Shown piece after piece: positions 23,561-33,618 of a stretch of DNA of 64,000 nt. Position 1 is the first letter of the stretch, and every line of letters begins with the position of its first letter. The notes under the pieces were generated by a model that had not been told where the DNA came from, did no database searches, and saw only the letters and a program-made list of their open reading frames with translations. The stretch covers positions 3,782,001 to 3,846,000 of the forward strand of contig NC_049562.1 of the NCBI RefSeq assembly GCF_013368755.1, written 5' to 3'. This DNA is from Talaromyces rugulosus (Eukaryota; Ascomycota; Eurotiomycetes; Eurotiales; Trichocomaceae). A program made the translations under genes and the position numbers.

Positions 23561-25649
23561 ACTCGGAAAATCATTGGGCGTTTGCCGTAGCTCTTTCTTT
23601 TAAATGTTGTGTGTTAAAGAGGGATACCTGGAGGGTTCTCCACTATTTTCCACGGACAGGTGGTTTGAATGCCATTAAACAAAGGCAAAGCACTCTTACA
23701 ACAGAAGTCTTGATAGCTCAGTACCATATTCACCTTCCAAGTTCACTTCATTGTTTGGATCACAGAAAAAGTAGTAAAGCACGGAACACAAAGTAGAACA
23801 AAGGCGATCCCATTTGTCACATACGAATATTCGAGGCCATCCTTATTTCCTACATGATGGTGGAGCTACTTACATGTAGGAGCCAAATATTGGGCGGAGT
23901 AGGCGTTTTCCCGAAAAGACCAGACCAATAATAGAAAAAGCTCCAAATAGTTAAAGTTCATTGATTCATTATTAATATTATATTTCCACGTAATCTTTAT
24001 ATAATTTTATGGAGGCTGATAGGTTCGAATTCTACGACCTCGCTCTGCCCGCTAGTAACTCCTATATAAGGGTTTCTATTATATAAAATATATTACGAAT
24101 AACTAATTTTCAAGATTTTGCACGCTATAAAGCTATAATTACATCAATTTTGGTTGAACTTTTTGGTCTAGTGGGATAAGTGTCAAAGTGGAGCCTGTAC
24201 ACATTACAGGTCTTGTAAAATACGTTACTAGTTGGAGAGTAAAATTGACTAAAAAAGGTTGGCGCAACTAGTTAGGGCTTTGCACTGACATGCCGATCAA
24301 CTTAGTCTTATAGTACGTACTATTAAAATATACGAGGGGGGGCCTCTACGTGATCAATTGATAGGAATAATGTAAGACTTTGTAACCACTACGCCAAAAA
24401 GGGAACCCTTGATGGGGATTTGGTAAATGGTAGTCTTCCGGTATTCTGACAAATAATCTCTATTAGTTGCTTGGATCCATGCGAGGGCATATTCTGCAGA
24501 TTTATATATTTAGAACAACCGGGGCGATAAATGGTGGATAGGAATCTTTCTATCTAATGTATGCGCGGCCGGTCTTTGGTGGCTGTATGAACAAATCAAT
24601 CAATCAACCTAGTAGGTTCCATACAATTTAATTAGTTTCTCAGACACCAACCAGGGCTTGGCCGCCTCACAGAAATGGTGGGTGGTTTAGTCATCTTATA
24701 TAGTGACGCGCTCTGTCGGTTCACTTAGTGATGTATCGTTCCTCTTACATTATTACAGAGGCTTTGCTCTCCATCTTGCCAAAGGTACCTGATGGCACAC
24801 AGCTCCATTTGTGGATAGCGATCTTCGCTGAGCAAAGACAATTTAGAGGTCATGGCGTATGTGAGGGGATTTTCGAAGGTACTAGGGTTAGATTCTATAA
24901 TTACAAAACTTGAAATTTCGCGACAAATGACAGGACGTTTAGGCGCTACGTAATCATTAGTCCCGTCCGGGTGACGTTACATTCTACTCTGCTTAGTACT
25001 TACAACTTCCCGATCATGCATAAGCTGAAAGATAGCTAGCAGCTGAACAACGCAGGGTGCTGATCAAAACCATAATAACATGTAATCGTGGCATATTATG
25101 ATGGTCATTTCAAAAGATACCAATTACTCTGTACACGTACAGGCTTTACTACGCCATCGGTTTTACTGTTTTGCACTAAAATACGAGGGCGCCCTTCTTA
25201 TGGTTAACGTATACCGAGTGCTGGAATCGGATAGTTAAAATAATGCTACGCGAATAATAAATCTTCTGATTTGGTTCACATTAGCAGTGGCTCTCAGCAT
25301 GTTAGCTGCTAACCAAAAAGCCTTCGGCTTGTTGGTCAGTCCTTATTATCCAACAGTAGCCTTAACAGATATATACGAATACGGCACTTGACTAGTCGCA
25401 GTATATCAATACCAACATATACCCCGTATCTGCTTGTTGATTGTATTGATGGCAATAGGTGCTCGTGTTATGCTCACTTAGCCCCCACTGTAGCAGTCTG
25501 TACCGAGTAGATACCTGCCTACGCATTCAAAAAAAAGTAGATCGTCCAGATGGGATCAGACATGACAGGCACCTACTTAGGTATCTATTCTCCTCCGTCG
25601 CCGTTGAATTACCACCTGCCCTACCCCCGAGTCTGTCATATCAGCAACA
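23561..25649. other. AT-rich repeat-like spacer
   Basis: A 2.1-kb gene desert. 24180-24229 resembles a Fot1-like transposon end, and a GGTTCGAATTC box lies at 24022-24032. Short open frames have no recognisable domains. The last 150 bp should contain the promoter of the prenyltransferase gene. Confidence 0.4.
24180..24229 (-). repeat. Orphan end of a Fot1/pogo-like element
   Basis: Read on the minus strand this begins TAACGTATTTTACAAGACC. It shares the outer TAACGTATTTTA with the 47-bp repeats of the complete element at 4.5-6.4 kb. No partner repeat is found in the neighbourhood, so it may be the remnant of a second, deleted element. Confidence 0.35.
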
Positions 25650-26678
25650 ATGGCGCCTGAGAAAAAAGGTCCTTCGCTCAACAACTACTCAGGAAACCAT
25701 GTGTCGCAAACCGGGCTTCTTGCAGCCTTGCCAGCCTCCTGGGTGCCATATGTCCAACTAGCACGATTGGTTCCGCCTGCAGGACTCTTTCTAATTTACT
25801 TCCCACACGTATTCGGCCTCCTTCATGCGGCGGTACGATTGAGAACTCCGCCTGAAGAGGTCGCAAGGGCCGCTCTCGTTCTTCTAGCCGGCTCATTCTT
25901 CGTCTCCAATGCAATCCATATCTGGAATGACCTGATTGATGCTCCGTTGGATGCAAAGGTCACTCGAACAAAAAGCCGTCCAATACCGCGGGGTGCCGTC
26001 ACACCCTTTGCAGCTTTTGTCTACACTCTGACCCAGACCGCCGGCGCCGCGCTGCTGATTCCTCTACTTTCCCCGTCTACCATACAAGCCGCGCTGTACG
26101 CTCTACCCTCGATTATAGGATGGATATATTACCCATGGGCCAAGCGTCACACATACTATCCGCAATTTGTGCTTGGCTTCTGCCTCGCTTGGGGGATTGT
26201 GATGGGGGAGTTGGCTCTCGACGCGGATCCACTTCTGACAAAGTTCGACGCGAGTGTTGAGGTCAAGGAAGATAACTACGGTCGTAGGGCTGCAGTGATC
26301 TTTCTTGTCATCGGTGCTACAATGTGGACAATGATCTATGATACTATATACGCACATCAGGATATAGAGGATGATAAGCGCGAGGGCATTAAAAGTATCG
26401 CCGTTCTTTACGGCACTGCTGGTACGAAGCCTCTTCTGTGGCGACTCCTGGTTGCTCTCATCTTGTCTTTAATCGCGTGCGCTTGGTTTTCTGGTCTTGG
26501 TCTGTCCTTCTACACAATTGCGGTCGGTGGTAGCATTGGTGCCCTGGGCTCCCTGATTGCATTTGTTGACCTTGAAGATGAGGAAAGCTGCTGGTGGTGG
26601 TTTAAAAATGGCTTTTGGCTTGAGGGAGGTGCTATTGTTTTGAGCCTTTTGGCCGAATACATCGTGCAAACCCTGTAA
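25650..26678 (+). CDS. UbiA-family prenyltransferase
   Basis: Intact single-exon gene of 342 residues, an integral membrane enzyme that transfers an isoprenoid diphosphate chain to an aromatic acceptor. The first Asp-rich motif NDxxDxxxD is NDLIDAPLD at 93-101, and the second is YAHQDIEDDKREGIKS at 234-249. SRPIPRGAV at 109-117 is the usual family block. About eight or nine hydrophobic helices are visible. It lacks the long mitochondrial presequence expected of Coq2. With an O-methyltransferase and a membrane protein beside it, a role in secondary (meroterpenoid-type) metabolism is inferred; the acceptor is unknown. The motif residues are all intact, so the gene looks functional despite its AT-rich setting. 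Confidence 0.88.
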   Translation: MAPEKKGPSLNNYSGNHVSQTGLLAALPASWVPYVQLARLVPPAGLFLIYFPHVFGLLHAAVRLRTPPEEVARAALVLLAGSFFVSNAIHIWNDLIDAPLDAKVTRTKSRPIPRGAVTPFAAFVYTLTQTAGAALLIPLLSPSTIQAALYALPSIIGWIYYPWAKRHTYYPQFVLGFCLAWGIVMGELALDADPLLTKFDASVEVKEDNYGRRAAVIFLVIGATMWTMIYDTIYAHQDIEDDKREGIKSIAVLYGTAGTKPLLWRLLVALILSLIACAWFSGLGLSFYTIAVGGSIGALGSLIAFVDLEDEESCWWWFKNGFWLEGGAIVLSLLAEYIVQTL

Positions 26679-27120
26679 ATTGAAAAATGTTGATATGAGA
26701 GACTTTTAGATATAGTTCTTTGAGATCAAGAGATTTGCTAGGTAAGCTCCAATTACTTCTGTTGCCGGGAAGAGCCAAAGTCATAGATTTTGCATAGCGC
26801 TAGGTATGGGGTCGACAGTGTAGTTCAAAAAGTAGCCACGGCCCACAGAGGGCACTGGCGAGGGCGTTTCTGCTAAGTCAGTGCTAAAAATTTTTATTAT
26901 TAAATTGACCGGAATGTATTATATTCATAATAGTTGTATTCGAGTCACGCATTTTGATTTCTATGGCGTTCCATATACATGTAGAGCCGTGGACGTAGTT
27001 GATGTACTATCCCTGGTGCCTTCACCGGACAAAAATGCCTTCTCAATACATATGTATTAATAATTTTTCTGTGCATACCTCATCATAAGCATCATCCCCA
27101 AATACCCAAATACTTTATCA
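26679..27120. other. Convergent spacer
   Basis: A 440-bp AT-rich spacer between the converging UbiA and membrane-protein genes. No additional gene is seen. Confidence 0.45.
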
Positions 27121-28484
27121 TCAGACCACGACAGTGGACCGGCCCAGAGGTTGTAATTCCACGTGTGGCCTAGACTCATCGTCGAATTCCTCGTAATCAG
27201 CCCGATTTATATTTTGGGGACGTTTAACATTGGAAGCCGTCTTGCTAGAAGAAGAAGGGTAATAGTTTTGATTCTCGGTTAAGCCTTGCGAAGTATCCGT
27301 ACCCCTGATATGGCGGACAAGCTTAGGCAGGGCTGGAACACAGGCGCAAATCGTGACGACGTCGGATTCAATCCTGGGGGGGAAAAAAACGTCAGTTTTC
27401 TCTTGATCTGATGGAGCGAGACTTCAGGAGATCTTTACCATGTAGTTATCAGTAGGCCGAAAAATTCCCAGGTGAAATCAGCGGAGGATTCTTTTGGAAG
27501 TTGACTTGTCTTGATGATTGCGCAGACCATAGCCCTGGAGAGAGGGAGGAAAAAAAAATAGGTTAGCAGTCATCATATGAAATACGCAATACTGAACAAA
27601 TTTTAAGCAGCAGCAGCACAATTTGAGGCCTACAGGATTCCCAATCCCATCACTACCGAAATCCCAATTTTGCGACTAGTCTTCATGTTCAAATTCCAGA
27701 AGACTGTGGCAGGATACAGTGCAAGAACTAGATCAGTGAAGGCCGACCACGCTTCCAAAATATCAGCTTTGTTATCTTTTGATGTTTTCAGCTTCCATGG
27801 TTGTGGATAAAACACATACAGCCTGCGAATAATGTTGTGTCCTCCAGCACAGCAGGGTTTATGCATTTCGCTCGCTCTGTCGGGTGCCAAAAGTGATCAG
27901 GCGGGTCACATTGGGCAAATACTAAAGTGAAGCTGAGAATAGAGGAAACGAATAGGACGAAGAGAAGAAAATAAAAGAAGGGAAGGCCGCGCATGCTGTA
28001 TCCTATCAGCTTGCGAAGAAAAATGACAATTGATAATTTTGGTAGACAGTAAGCCACGATTCCGATGGGTTGCATAATGGCGACAAGATGAAGGATTTTC
28101 GTTACTTGCTCAGGATTAACAAAGTTTATATGTCGCCCCAGGCCATATGTAACCGCAACCGATGTTATAGAAACGCCAGTAATGTTGAGTATCTGTATCA
28201 TTTTTTAAAAAAAAACCGATCAGTATCACAGAACACTCATTTCAATCCACCTTGTTGGACACTTGGTAGCTTGAAAGAAAGCCATCCAATAGTAGGGATA
28301 TATCTACCGTTGCAAGAATAAGAAGAGCATCATCCCATCCGAAGGCTCGCATTAGAGCAGTTCGTGTGTACACCCGTGCTGCCACAAAGATTATTGAGAG
28401 TGACACGCCGAGCCAATTGATGGCATTAATGATCATCCCTCTGCTCACATCCTGAAGTTGTGAGGTGCCGTTTGGGGTTGCCAT
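27121..28484 (-). CDS. Fungal rhodopsin-domain (PTH11-type) integral membrane protein
   Basis: Five exons: 28484-28308, 28192-27820, about 27766-27634, 27534-27439 and 27373-27121, giving about 343 residues. Seven hydrophobic helices are visible. Family hallmarks are YTRTALMRAFGWDDALLILA near the start, VTYGLGRHINF, the QCDPPDHFWHP loop, CINPAVLEDTTLFAG, and FTDLVLALYPATVFWNLNM followed by KIGISVVMGLGILAMVCAI. The DVVTICACVPALPKL block opens a Ser-rich cytoplasmic tail. Exon 3 may instead start at 27751, using an AG farther from the branch site; both keep frame. The fungal rhodopsin/PTH11 class is very large, with few members characterised. It sits between a prenyltransferase and an O-methyltransferase, so a transport or sensing role in that locus is possible but unproven. 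Confidence 0.82.
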
Positions 28485-28996
28485 TATTTTGCATTTATTC
28501 GATGTGGCATATCTGCGTATTGGTACTCGTCTTTTCGCGGTGAAAATAGAGGATAAACTCTTAACATGCACCCTCAAGTGTGTGTAGGATAACCCGAGCA
28601 AAACAAGCCACTAGCCGTTGTACGTACATGTACTCTACATTAAAACTATATAGTCCCGGGGTTGTATCCAAATATAGCCCCCAATGCCAGTTAAACCTTG
28701 CTTTAAACCTACGCGGGGATCAGCCTTGTCTAGGTGCATATAGTTTGTAATTTATGCATTGTCATCATGCAGTCTTTTCTTTCAAGTTACTAGTACGTAA
28801 CGACATCATACTAGTTGTTACGAATTTATGCTAACTGAAAAGGAACAAAGCCATTTAAACGTGGGCTTCTTTCCTCTTTTCTTAAGTTATTTCCTTATTT
28901 CTCATAGAAACATTTAACAGTAATTTCAAATATCCTATTTACACACTTAATTGAGCTTGGCATTTTTTAACTCTTTCTCTCTGTTTCGATAGAACG
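28485..28996. promoter_or_regulatory. Divergent promoter of the membrane-protein and O-methyltransferase genes
   Basis: A 512-bp AT-rich region from which both genes are transcribed outward. Co-regulation is possible. No factor site can be named. Confidence 0.45.
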
Positions 28997-30411
28997 ATGG
29001 CTTCGGTTACTCAGCAGGCTATTGGTGACAAGAGTGATATCCAGGCAACGGTCCAGCAAATCGTTGCGCAAGTTGCCCAATTCGAACAAGATGAGCCTGG
29101 GTCTCGTGAGAAGCTTATACAGACTGCAAGGTCTCTTATTCAATCCTTGGAAACTCCGATGGAATCTATCTTGTGGATGATCTGGAGCGAGGTGAGCCTT
29201 CAATCCAAAATCTTACACCCCCCCCTTTTTTTTTTCACAAACAGACAAGACTGCATAAACCGAAAACTTAAGAGATTTTTGTTAACCATCGTAAGAGGAA
29301 CTGGGTGTAGCCGACACGATATATAGCTGCTCGTTTAGCGCTTGATTTGAAAATATTCGAGACCTTGATTGAAGACAATGCACGCCCCAAGAGTGTCGAC
29401 GATCTGACAGCGCCTTCTGGGGCTTCTCCACAGCTGGTCAAACGAATATCACGGAAACTCGCAACTATGAAAATGATCAACGAGACTGGGGTAGATGAGT
29501 ACGCTGCCAACGATTTTACGCATGCATTGAACATTCCGAAATACCGGGACGGTATTCGCTTTTGGTTAGCAAGTGCCTTTTTTCCACCTTGAAAACGGGG
29601 TTTAACTATATTTGATGTGGCTGATGAAAAGCAAAACAGCTTCGATAGTGCAGGCCCTTCATTCGCAAATATGCCCCAGTATTTCGCCGACACCAAATAT
29701 CAAAACCCACAGAATGCAAATAACGGTCCGTTCCAGTATGCGCACCAAAATAAGTCGGCTTTCGCATGGCTTAACGAACACCCGGAAGTTTTTCAGGCGT
29801 TCCAGAGCTACATTCACGGGCAGAGAGAAGACCGCCCATCGTGGACTGACGAAGGATTTTACCCAGTCCACGAACGACTGGTCGATGGTCTTGAGCCTGA
29901 GGGAGAATCTTCCGCATTAGTTGACATTGGTGGAGGACTAGGACAAGTTCTGGTTGACTTCATTACTGTAACACCAGGTTGGAAAGGACGATTGATTTTG
30001 CAAGAGCAGGAACCTGTTTGCCAGCTTGCCAAGGCTTCGGGGATCGACCAGCGCGTTGAAGTGATGGTTCACGACTTTTTCACTGCCCAGCCTATTAAAG
30101 GAGCCCGCGCATACTACTTGCGCAATATTTTGCATGACTGGCCAGACGCGGATTGTCGGAAGATATTGGCACATATTAAGGATGTGATGAAGCCAGGATA
30201 TTCCAAGATTCTTATTAATGATAGTGTTCTGGCGGATCGTGATCCTTCATGGCAGCACGCCTCGTTAGACCTGTACATGATGGCTCTGACAGCTGCTCAA
30301 GAGCGTTCGGAGCGAGAATGGTACGACCTAATCAATAGCTGCGGTCTTAAAATTGAGGGAATATGGAGTAAAGGGGAAGGAAATGAGAGTATCATTGAAG
30401 TTGTTATTTAA
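28997..30411 (+). CDS. SAM-dependent O-methyltransferase (COMT type)
   Basis: Three exons (28997-29191, 29311-29564, 29640-30411) encode 406 residues, the typical size. An N-terminal winged-helix/dimerisation region (ARLALDLKIFETLIED, then ISRKLATMKMINE) precedes the Rossmann domain. The SAM glycine motif VDIGGGLGQ lies near 244-252. RNILHDWPDADCRKIL near 311-326 carries the catalytic His. The first intron is 119 nt and restores WSE-PTRYIAARLAL; the second uses the acceptor at 29639 to give RF-CFDSAGPSF. Fungal relatives methylate phenolic hydroxyls of secondary metabolites. It is divergent from the membrane-protein gene and 2.3 kb from the UbiA gene. Confidence 0.9.
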
Positions 30412-30893
30412 GATGGATGTTGTGAATACGTAAGACACAGTCTTGAATGAACTTTAGAAAGGAAAAAAGACGTATGTTATCCAGTGTTACTTTAGAGCTT
30501 TCTGTCAAAGTTCAGCAACTTATATCAGATATGTGCCTTTCTGATTTAAAGTACTATTTTAAAAAGTGGAAGTATATGTGTTTTAACATCGTGATAAAAT
30601 TAACTGACGCATCCTATGTTTGGGAAAGGTATATAACTCCTTTCTTGCCTTTGATACTTGATGAACCGCGTAGAAACTTTGATTGTTAACCTGTTAGTTC
30701 TATTTGGCTCCTCAAATATAGAGAAAATAATAAATTAGTTATATAAAATAAATTCTTATACCAAAGTAAGTGTTTGTAAAAGGGAGCTTATTAAGCATGC
30801 CAAGATCCCCAAGTTTAGAGTGGATCATGGCGACCTCAGTCGTCATGACGTCTCGTATCCGGAACAACACATCCACTCACACACAACAAAACA
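30412..30893. other. Intergenic
   Basis: A 480-bp spacer at the right edge of the accessory locus. AT-rich, with no gene recognised. Confidence 0.45.
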
Positions 30894-32222
30894 ATGAACA
30901 CCATGCGAGCCAGGACGCTTCCGCTGTCCGTCTGCAGGCAATGCCTCGGACGGCCGCGGCAGCAACTTCCTGTATACCGATCTGCACGCTTCTTCTCCGG
31001 AAACCGACCATGTTCGGCAGCTTCAACCACGACGACGACCGCAGCAGGGAACAATCCGCTCCGGACGCCGTCTGCAGAGGAAATACAATCACAAAATGAG
31101 GCAATTGCGCATTTTCGACGACGCATCGCGCTCTCGGCTGCTGGTATAGCCGTGTGTGCGATTGGGTTGTATGCGACGGTGAAGATGAATGTTTTTGGAC
31201 TTCCGGATGATGACGCCGCCACAACCAACAAAAACAAAGAAGGAGAAAAGAAAAAGTCAAATAACAACGGCAGTATCAAACTTGACGGACCTTCCGGATT
31301 CCCAAGCAGCCCCTCGGTGATCCGCATCCAGGGCCAAGACGGTATCGAGCAGGTCGAAACGGGCAACAGCGCTGTACCGCTATTCCCAACGACAGTGCGA
31401 CTGCCCAAGACACTCAATGCGTCTACACTGGCCCCGGGTCAGGATTTACCACAAAATGCCGAAGAAGAGGAGGAATACCAGTTACTCGGATTCGGCATCC
31501 GATCCGTTTCATTCCTCGCCATTCAGGTCTACGTCGTCGGCCTATACATTGCCAAACCGGACATCGCCGCACTGCAACAAAGCCTAGTCAAGATAGGCGT
31601 GCAGCCACCCTCGGAAAACCTCGCGAAGAACGGTACCGTGTCAGCGACATCGCTGGTGTCGACGGAGCGCGAGGCACTCAAGGATCTGCTCCTAGACCCC
31701 GAGCGCGGCGAAGAGGCATGGACGTCGATCCTAAAGGAAAGCAATATCCGCACGGCAGTGCGCATTGTACCCACACGCAACACAGACTTTATGCATTTGC
31801 GAGACGCGTGGGTTCGACACATGACGAACCGCGCGCAACGCGAGGCTGCCGAGGCCAGAGAAGTCGTCAAGGCCGGGAAAATCCCAGGACCGAGTGAGTT
31901 TCAGGACGATAGCTTTGGCGAGTCGATACGCGAGTTTAAGACGCTGCTAAGCGGTGGGTCGCGCAAGGCTATTCCAAAGGGCCAGGTGTTGTTCCTGTTG
32001 CGCGATCAGCGCGGCGGACTTGATGCGCTGTTCCAGCCAGACCCACAGAATGCGATCAAGTGGATGGGTCGTATTGCTGATGAGCGAGTGAGTCGGTGTG
32101 TGTGGTTGAACTATCTTGCTGGCAAGGCGGTTGCCAGCGATGCTGCGCGGAAAAGCATCGTTAATGGGACGATGAGCATCGTTGAGCGTCCCGTGGGCAC
32201 TGTCATTCAAAAGGTCATCTAA
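30894..32222 (+). CDS. Chalcone-isomerase-like mitochondrial protein (Aim18/Aim46-like)
   Basis: Single exon, 442 residues (a second ATG three codons later is possible). The Arg-rich N-terminus (RARTLPLSVCRQCLGRPRQQ) fits mitochondrial targeting. A transmembrane helix follows at about 78-93 (IALSAAGIAVCAIGLYAT). The C-terminal two-thirds is the fungal chalcone-isomerase fold, with LLGFGIRSVSFLAIQVYVVG, NIRTAVRIVPTRNTDFMHLR, RDAWVRHM, and WLNYLAGKAVASDAARKSIV at the end. Yeast Aim18 and Aim46 are related mitochondrial membrane proteins not thought to make flavonoids. The gene converges with the glutaredoxin gene. Confidence 0.87.
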   Translation: MNTMRARTLPLSVCRQCLGRPRQQLPVYRSARFFSGNRPCSAASTTTTTAAGNNPLRTPSAEEIQSQNEAIAHFRRRIALSAAGIAVCAIGLYATVKMNVFGLPDDDAATTNKNKEGEKKKSNNNGSIKLDGPSGFPSSPSVIRIQGQDGIEQVETGNSAVPLFPTTVRLPKTLNASTLAPGQDLPQNAEEEEEYQLLGFGIRSVSFLAIQVYVVGLYIAKPDIAALQQSLVKIGVQPPSENLAKNGTVSATSLVSTEREALKDLLLDPERGEEAWTSILKESNIRTAVRIVPTRNTDFMHLRDAWVRHMTNRAQREAAEAREVVKAGKIPGPSEFQDDSFGESIREFKTLLSGGSRKAIPKGQVLFLLRDQRGGLDALFQPDPQNAIKWMGRIADERVSRCVWLNYLAGKAVASDAARKSIVNGTMSIVERPVGTVIQKVI

Positions 32223-32308
32223 TCTTTTTCTTTTCGAAAGTGTATTATAGCCTTTTTTTCCCCCCTACTCTGCAGGAAACAGATTACTACTGTATTATAC
32301 AAGCCGAA

Positions 32309-32339
<31 letters not shown>

Positions 32340-32380
32340 CCAGCTCTGTAGGTAGTTTTAAACTGTATTCTCCCAACTAT
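32223..32380. other. Convergent spacer with a long poly-A run
   Basis: A short spacer between converging genes. An A-run of about 26 nt sits at 32313-32338. It is a likely length-variable homopolymer. Confidence 0.5.
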
Positions 32381-32823
32381 TTACAAAGCACCCGCATCCT
32401 TGAGCAACTGCGGCAGCTGATCCTTGATCGCCTGCAAATCCGAGTTTCCGCCAATGTGGTTTTGCTTGATAAAGACGTTGGGCACGGAGCGCTGGTTTGT
32501 GATTTCTTGGAGCGCGTCTTGGAGAGCAGCGCCGTCGTCTGTTTTCATCTCTGCATTAGCCTATATCCAACGTCGAAAGAGAGAAAGGGAATGTTGTTAC
32601 CAATCTGATCCAGCTCTAGCGAGTAAAACTGCGCATCGAGGCTGCTCAGCAGCGACTTTGTCGATCTGCAGTAAGGGCAGTAGGATTTGGAGAAGACGAC
32701 TGTATTTTTTTTTTATCACATCAGTTCAGCCATTCCATATAAATGTGTGTAGAGAAGAGAGAGACACGCACCAACAGCATTATCGTTGATAATCTGCTGC
32801 GCCTTATCCTTTGCAGAAGACAT
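32381..32823 (-). CDS. Dithiol glutaredoxin (CPYC)
   Basis: Glutathione-dependent thiol-disulfide oxidoreductase. Three exons (32823-32772, 32699-32601, 32538-32381) encode 102 residues. The active site is KSYCPYCRSTK, and the glutathione-binding blocks QRSVPNVFIKQ (TVP-like) and IGGNSDL are intact. The family length is about 100-110. The frame remains open upstream of this ATG to an earlier ATG at 32964, adding a basic Ser/Arg-rich leader (SYFKRLFGSFTARPISPNT). This resembles the dual-start arrangement that sends part of yeast Grx2 to mitochondria. Introns are GT-AG. Confidence 0.92.
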
Positions 32824-33618
32824 TGTATTTGGCGAGATGGGGCGAGCGGTAAAGCTGCCAAACAGACGCTTAAAGTATGAAATGGTGGGCGAGAGAGAAT
32901 AGGATCGAAAAAGGAGTGCTTTGGGGGGGGTAAGCAGTCCTATATATACGAGAGAATAAGTCAATACAAAGCGATGATATCAGGAAGAAGAGGGGGGTAC
33001 CTTTTTCTTTAAATAGCGACAAAGAGAGAGGGGTTTGGTTCTGGTCGAGTCTGGATTCCGAACGGAGAAGACTTGCGTCAGTCCGGCGGCGGATGAGTAA
33101 GATGAGTAATGCCAATGCACCTGGCCGGCTGATTACTAAGTACGATGAGGTCATACTACACTTTATATACTATACTCTATTTTATACCCCCGCGAAAAAA
33201 GTAATCGAACTGAGTATTGTATTGGATTTTCTCATGTAGCCTGCTTCTCAAACACATGCAGGGCCGACAGTACAGAGCAAGGGAATCAATCAGTCTGAAG
33301 GAACGCAAAGCCTGAAGAGCACAGACAGACAAAACACAAAAGGACTAAAAACGTAGACGCCGGGAATGAAAAAGATTTCAAAACCAAAAACAAAAAAAGA
33401 TTATCCGCTAATCAGAAAAGAAGAAAGAAAGATAAAAAAAAGGCAGAGAAAAAGTACAACTCACGCAAGCAAATCTGCCTGCCTGCGTGGAACAATGGCT
33501 TGAAGAAATTGACTCTTCAAACGAATCTGGGTATTGACGAGAAGAAAAGAGAAAAGAGAAAAAGAAATGGAAGTCGGCAAGACATGTACGAAGGAAGAAA
33601 AAAAAAAAAAATACGGTC
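32824..33618. other. Glutaredoxin upstream region / teaR 3' region
   Basis: About 800 bp with purine-rich and pyrimidine-rich runs. It must include the glutaredoxin promoter and the teaR 3' end. Open frames here are low-complexity (poly-Phe or Lys) and are not called. Confidence 0.45.

Noticed and set aside
24022..24032. GGTTCGAATTC box resembling a tRNA B box
   Set aside because: No A box at the right distance upstream and no cloverleaf can be folded by eye. Possibly a tRNA-derived repeat, not a tRNA gene.
24165..24190. TGGTCTAGTGGGATAAG, tRNA A-box-like
   Set aside because: No B box follows within tRNA distance; the stretch merges into the transposon-end-like sequence.
30836..31417. 193-codon minus-strand frame opposite the Aim18-like gene
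   Set aside because: Shadow of the plus-strand coding sequence; no domain.
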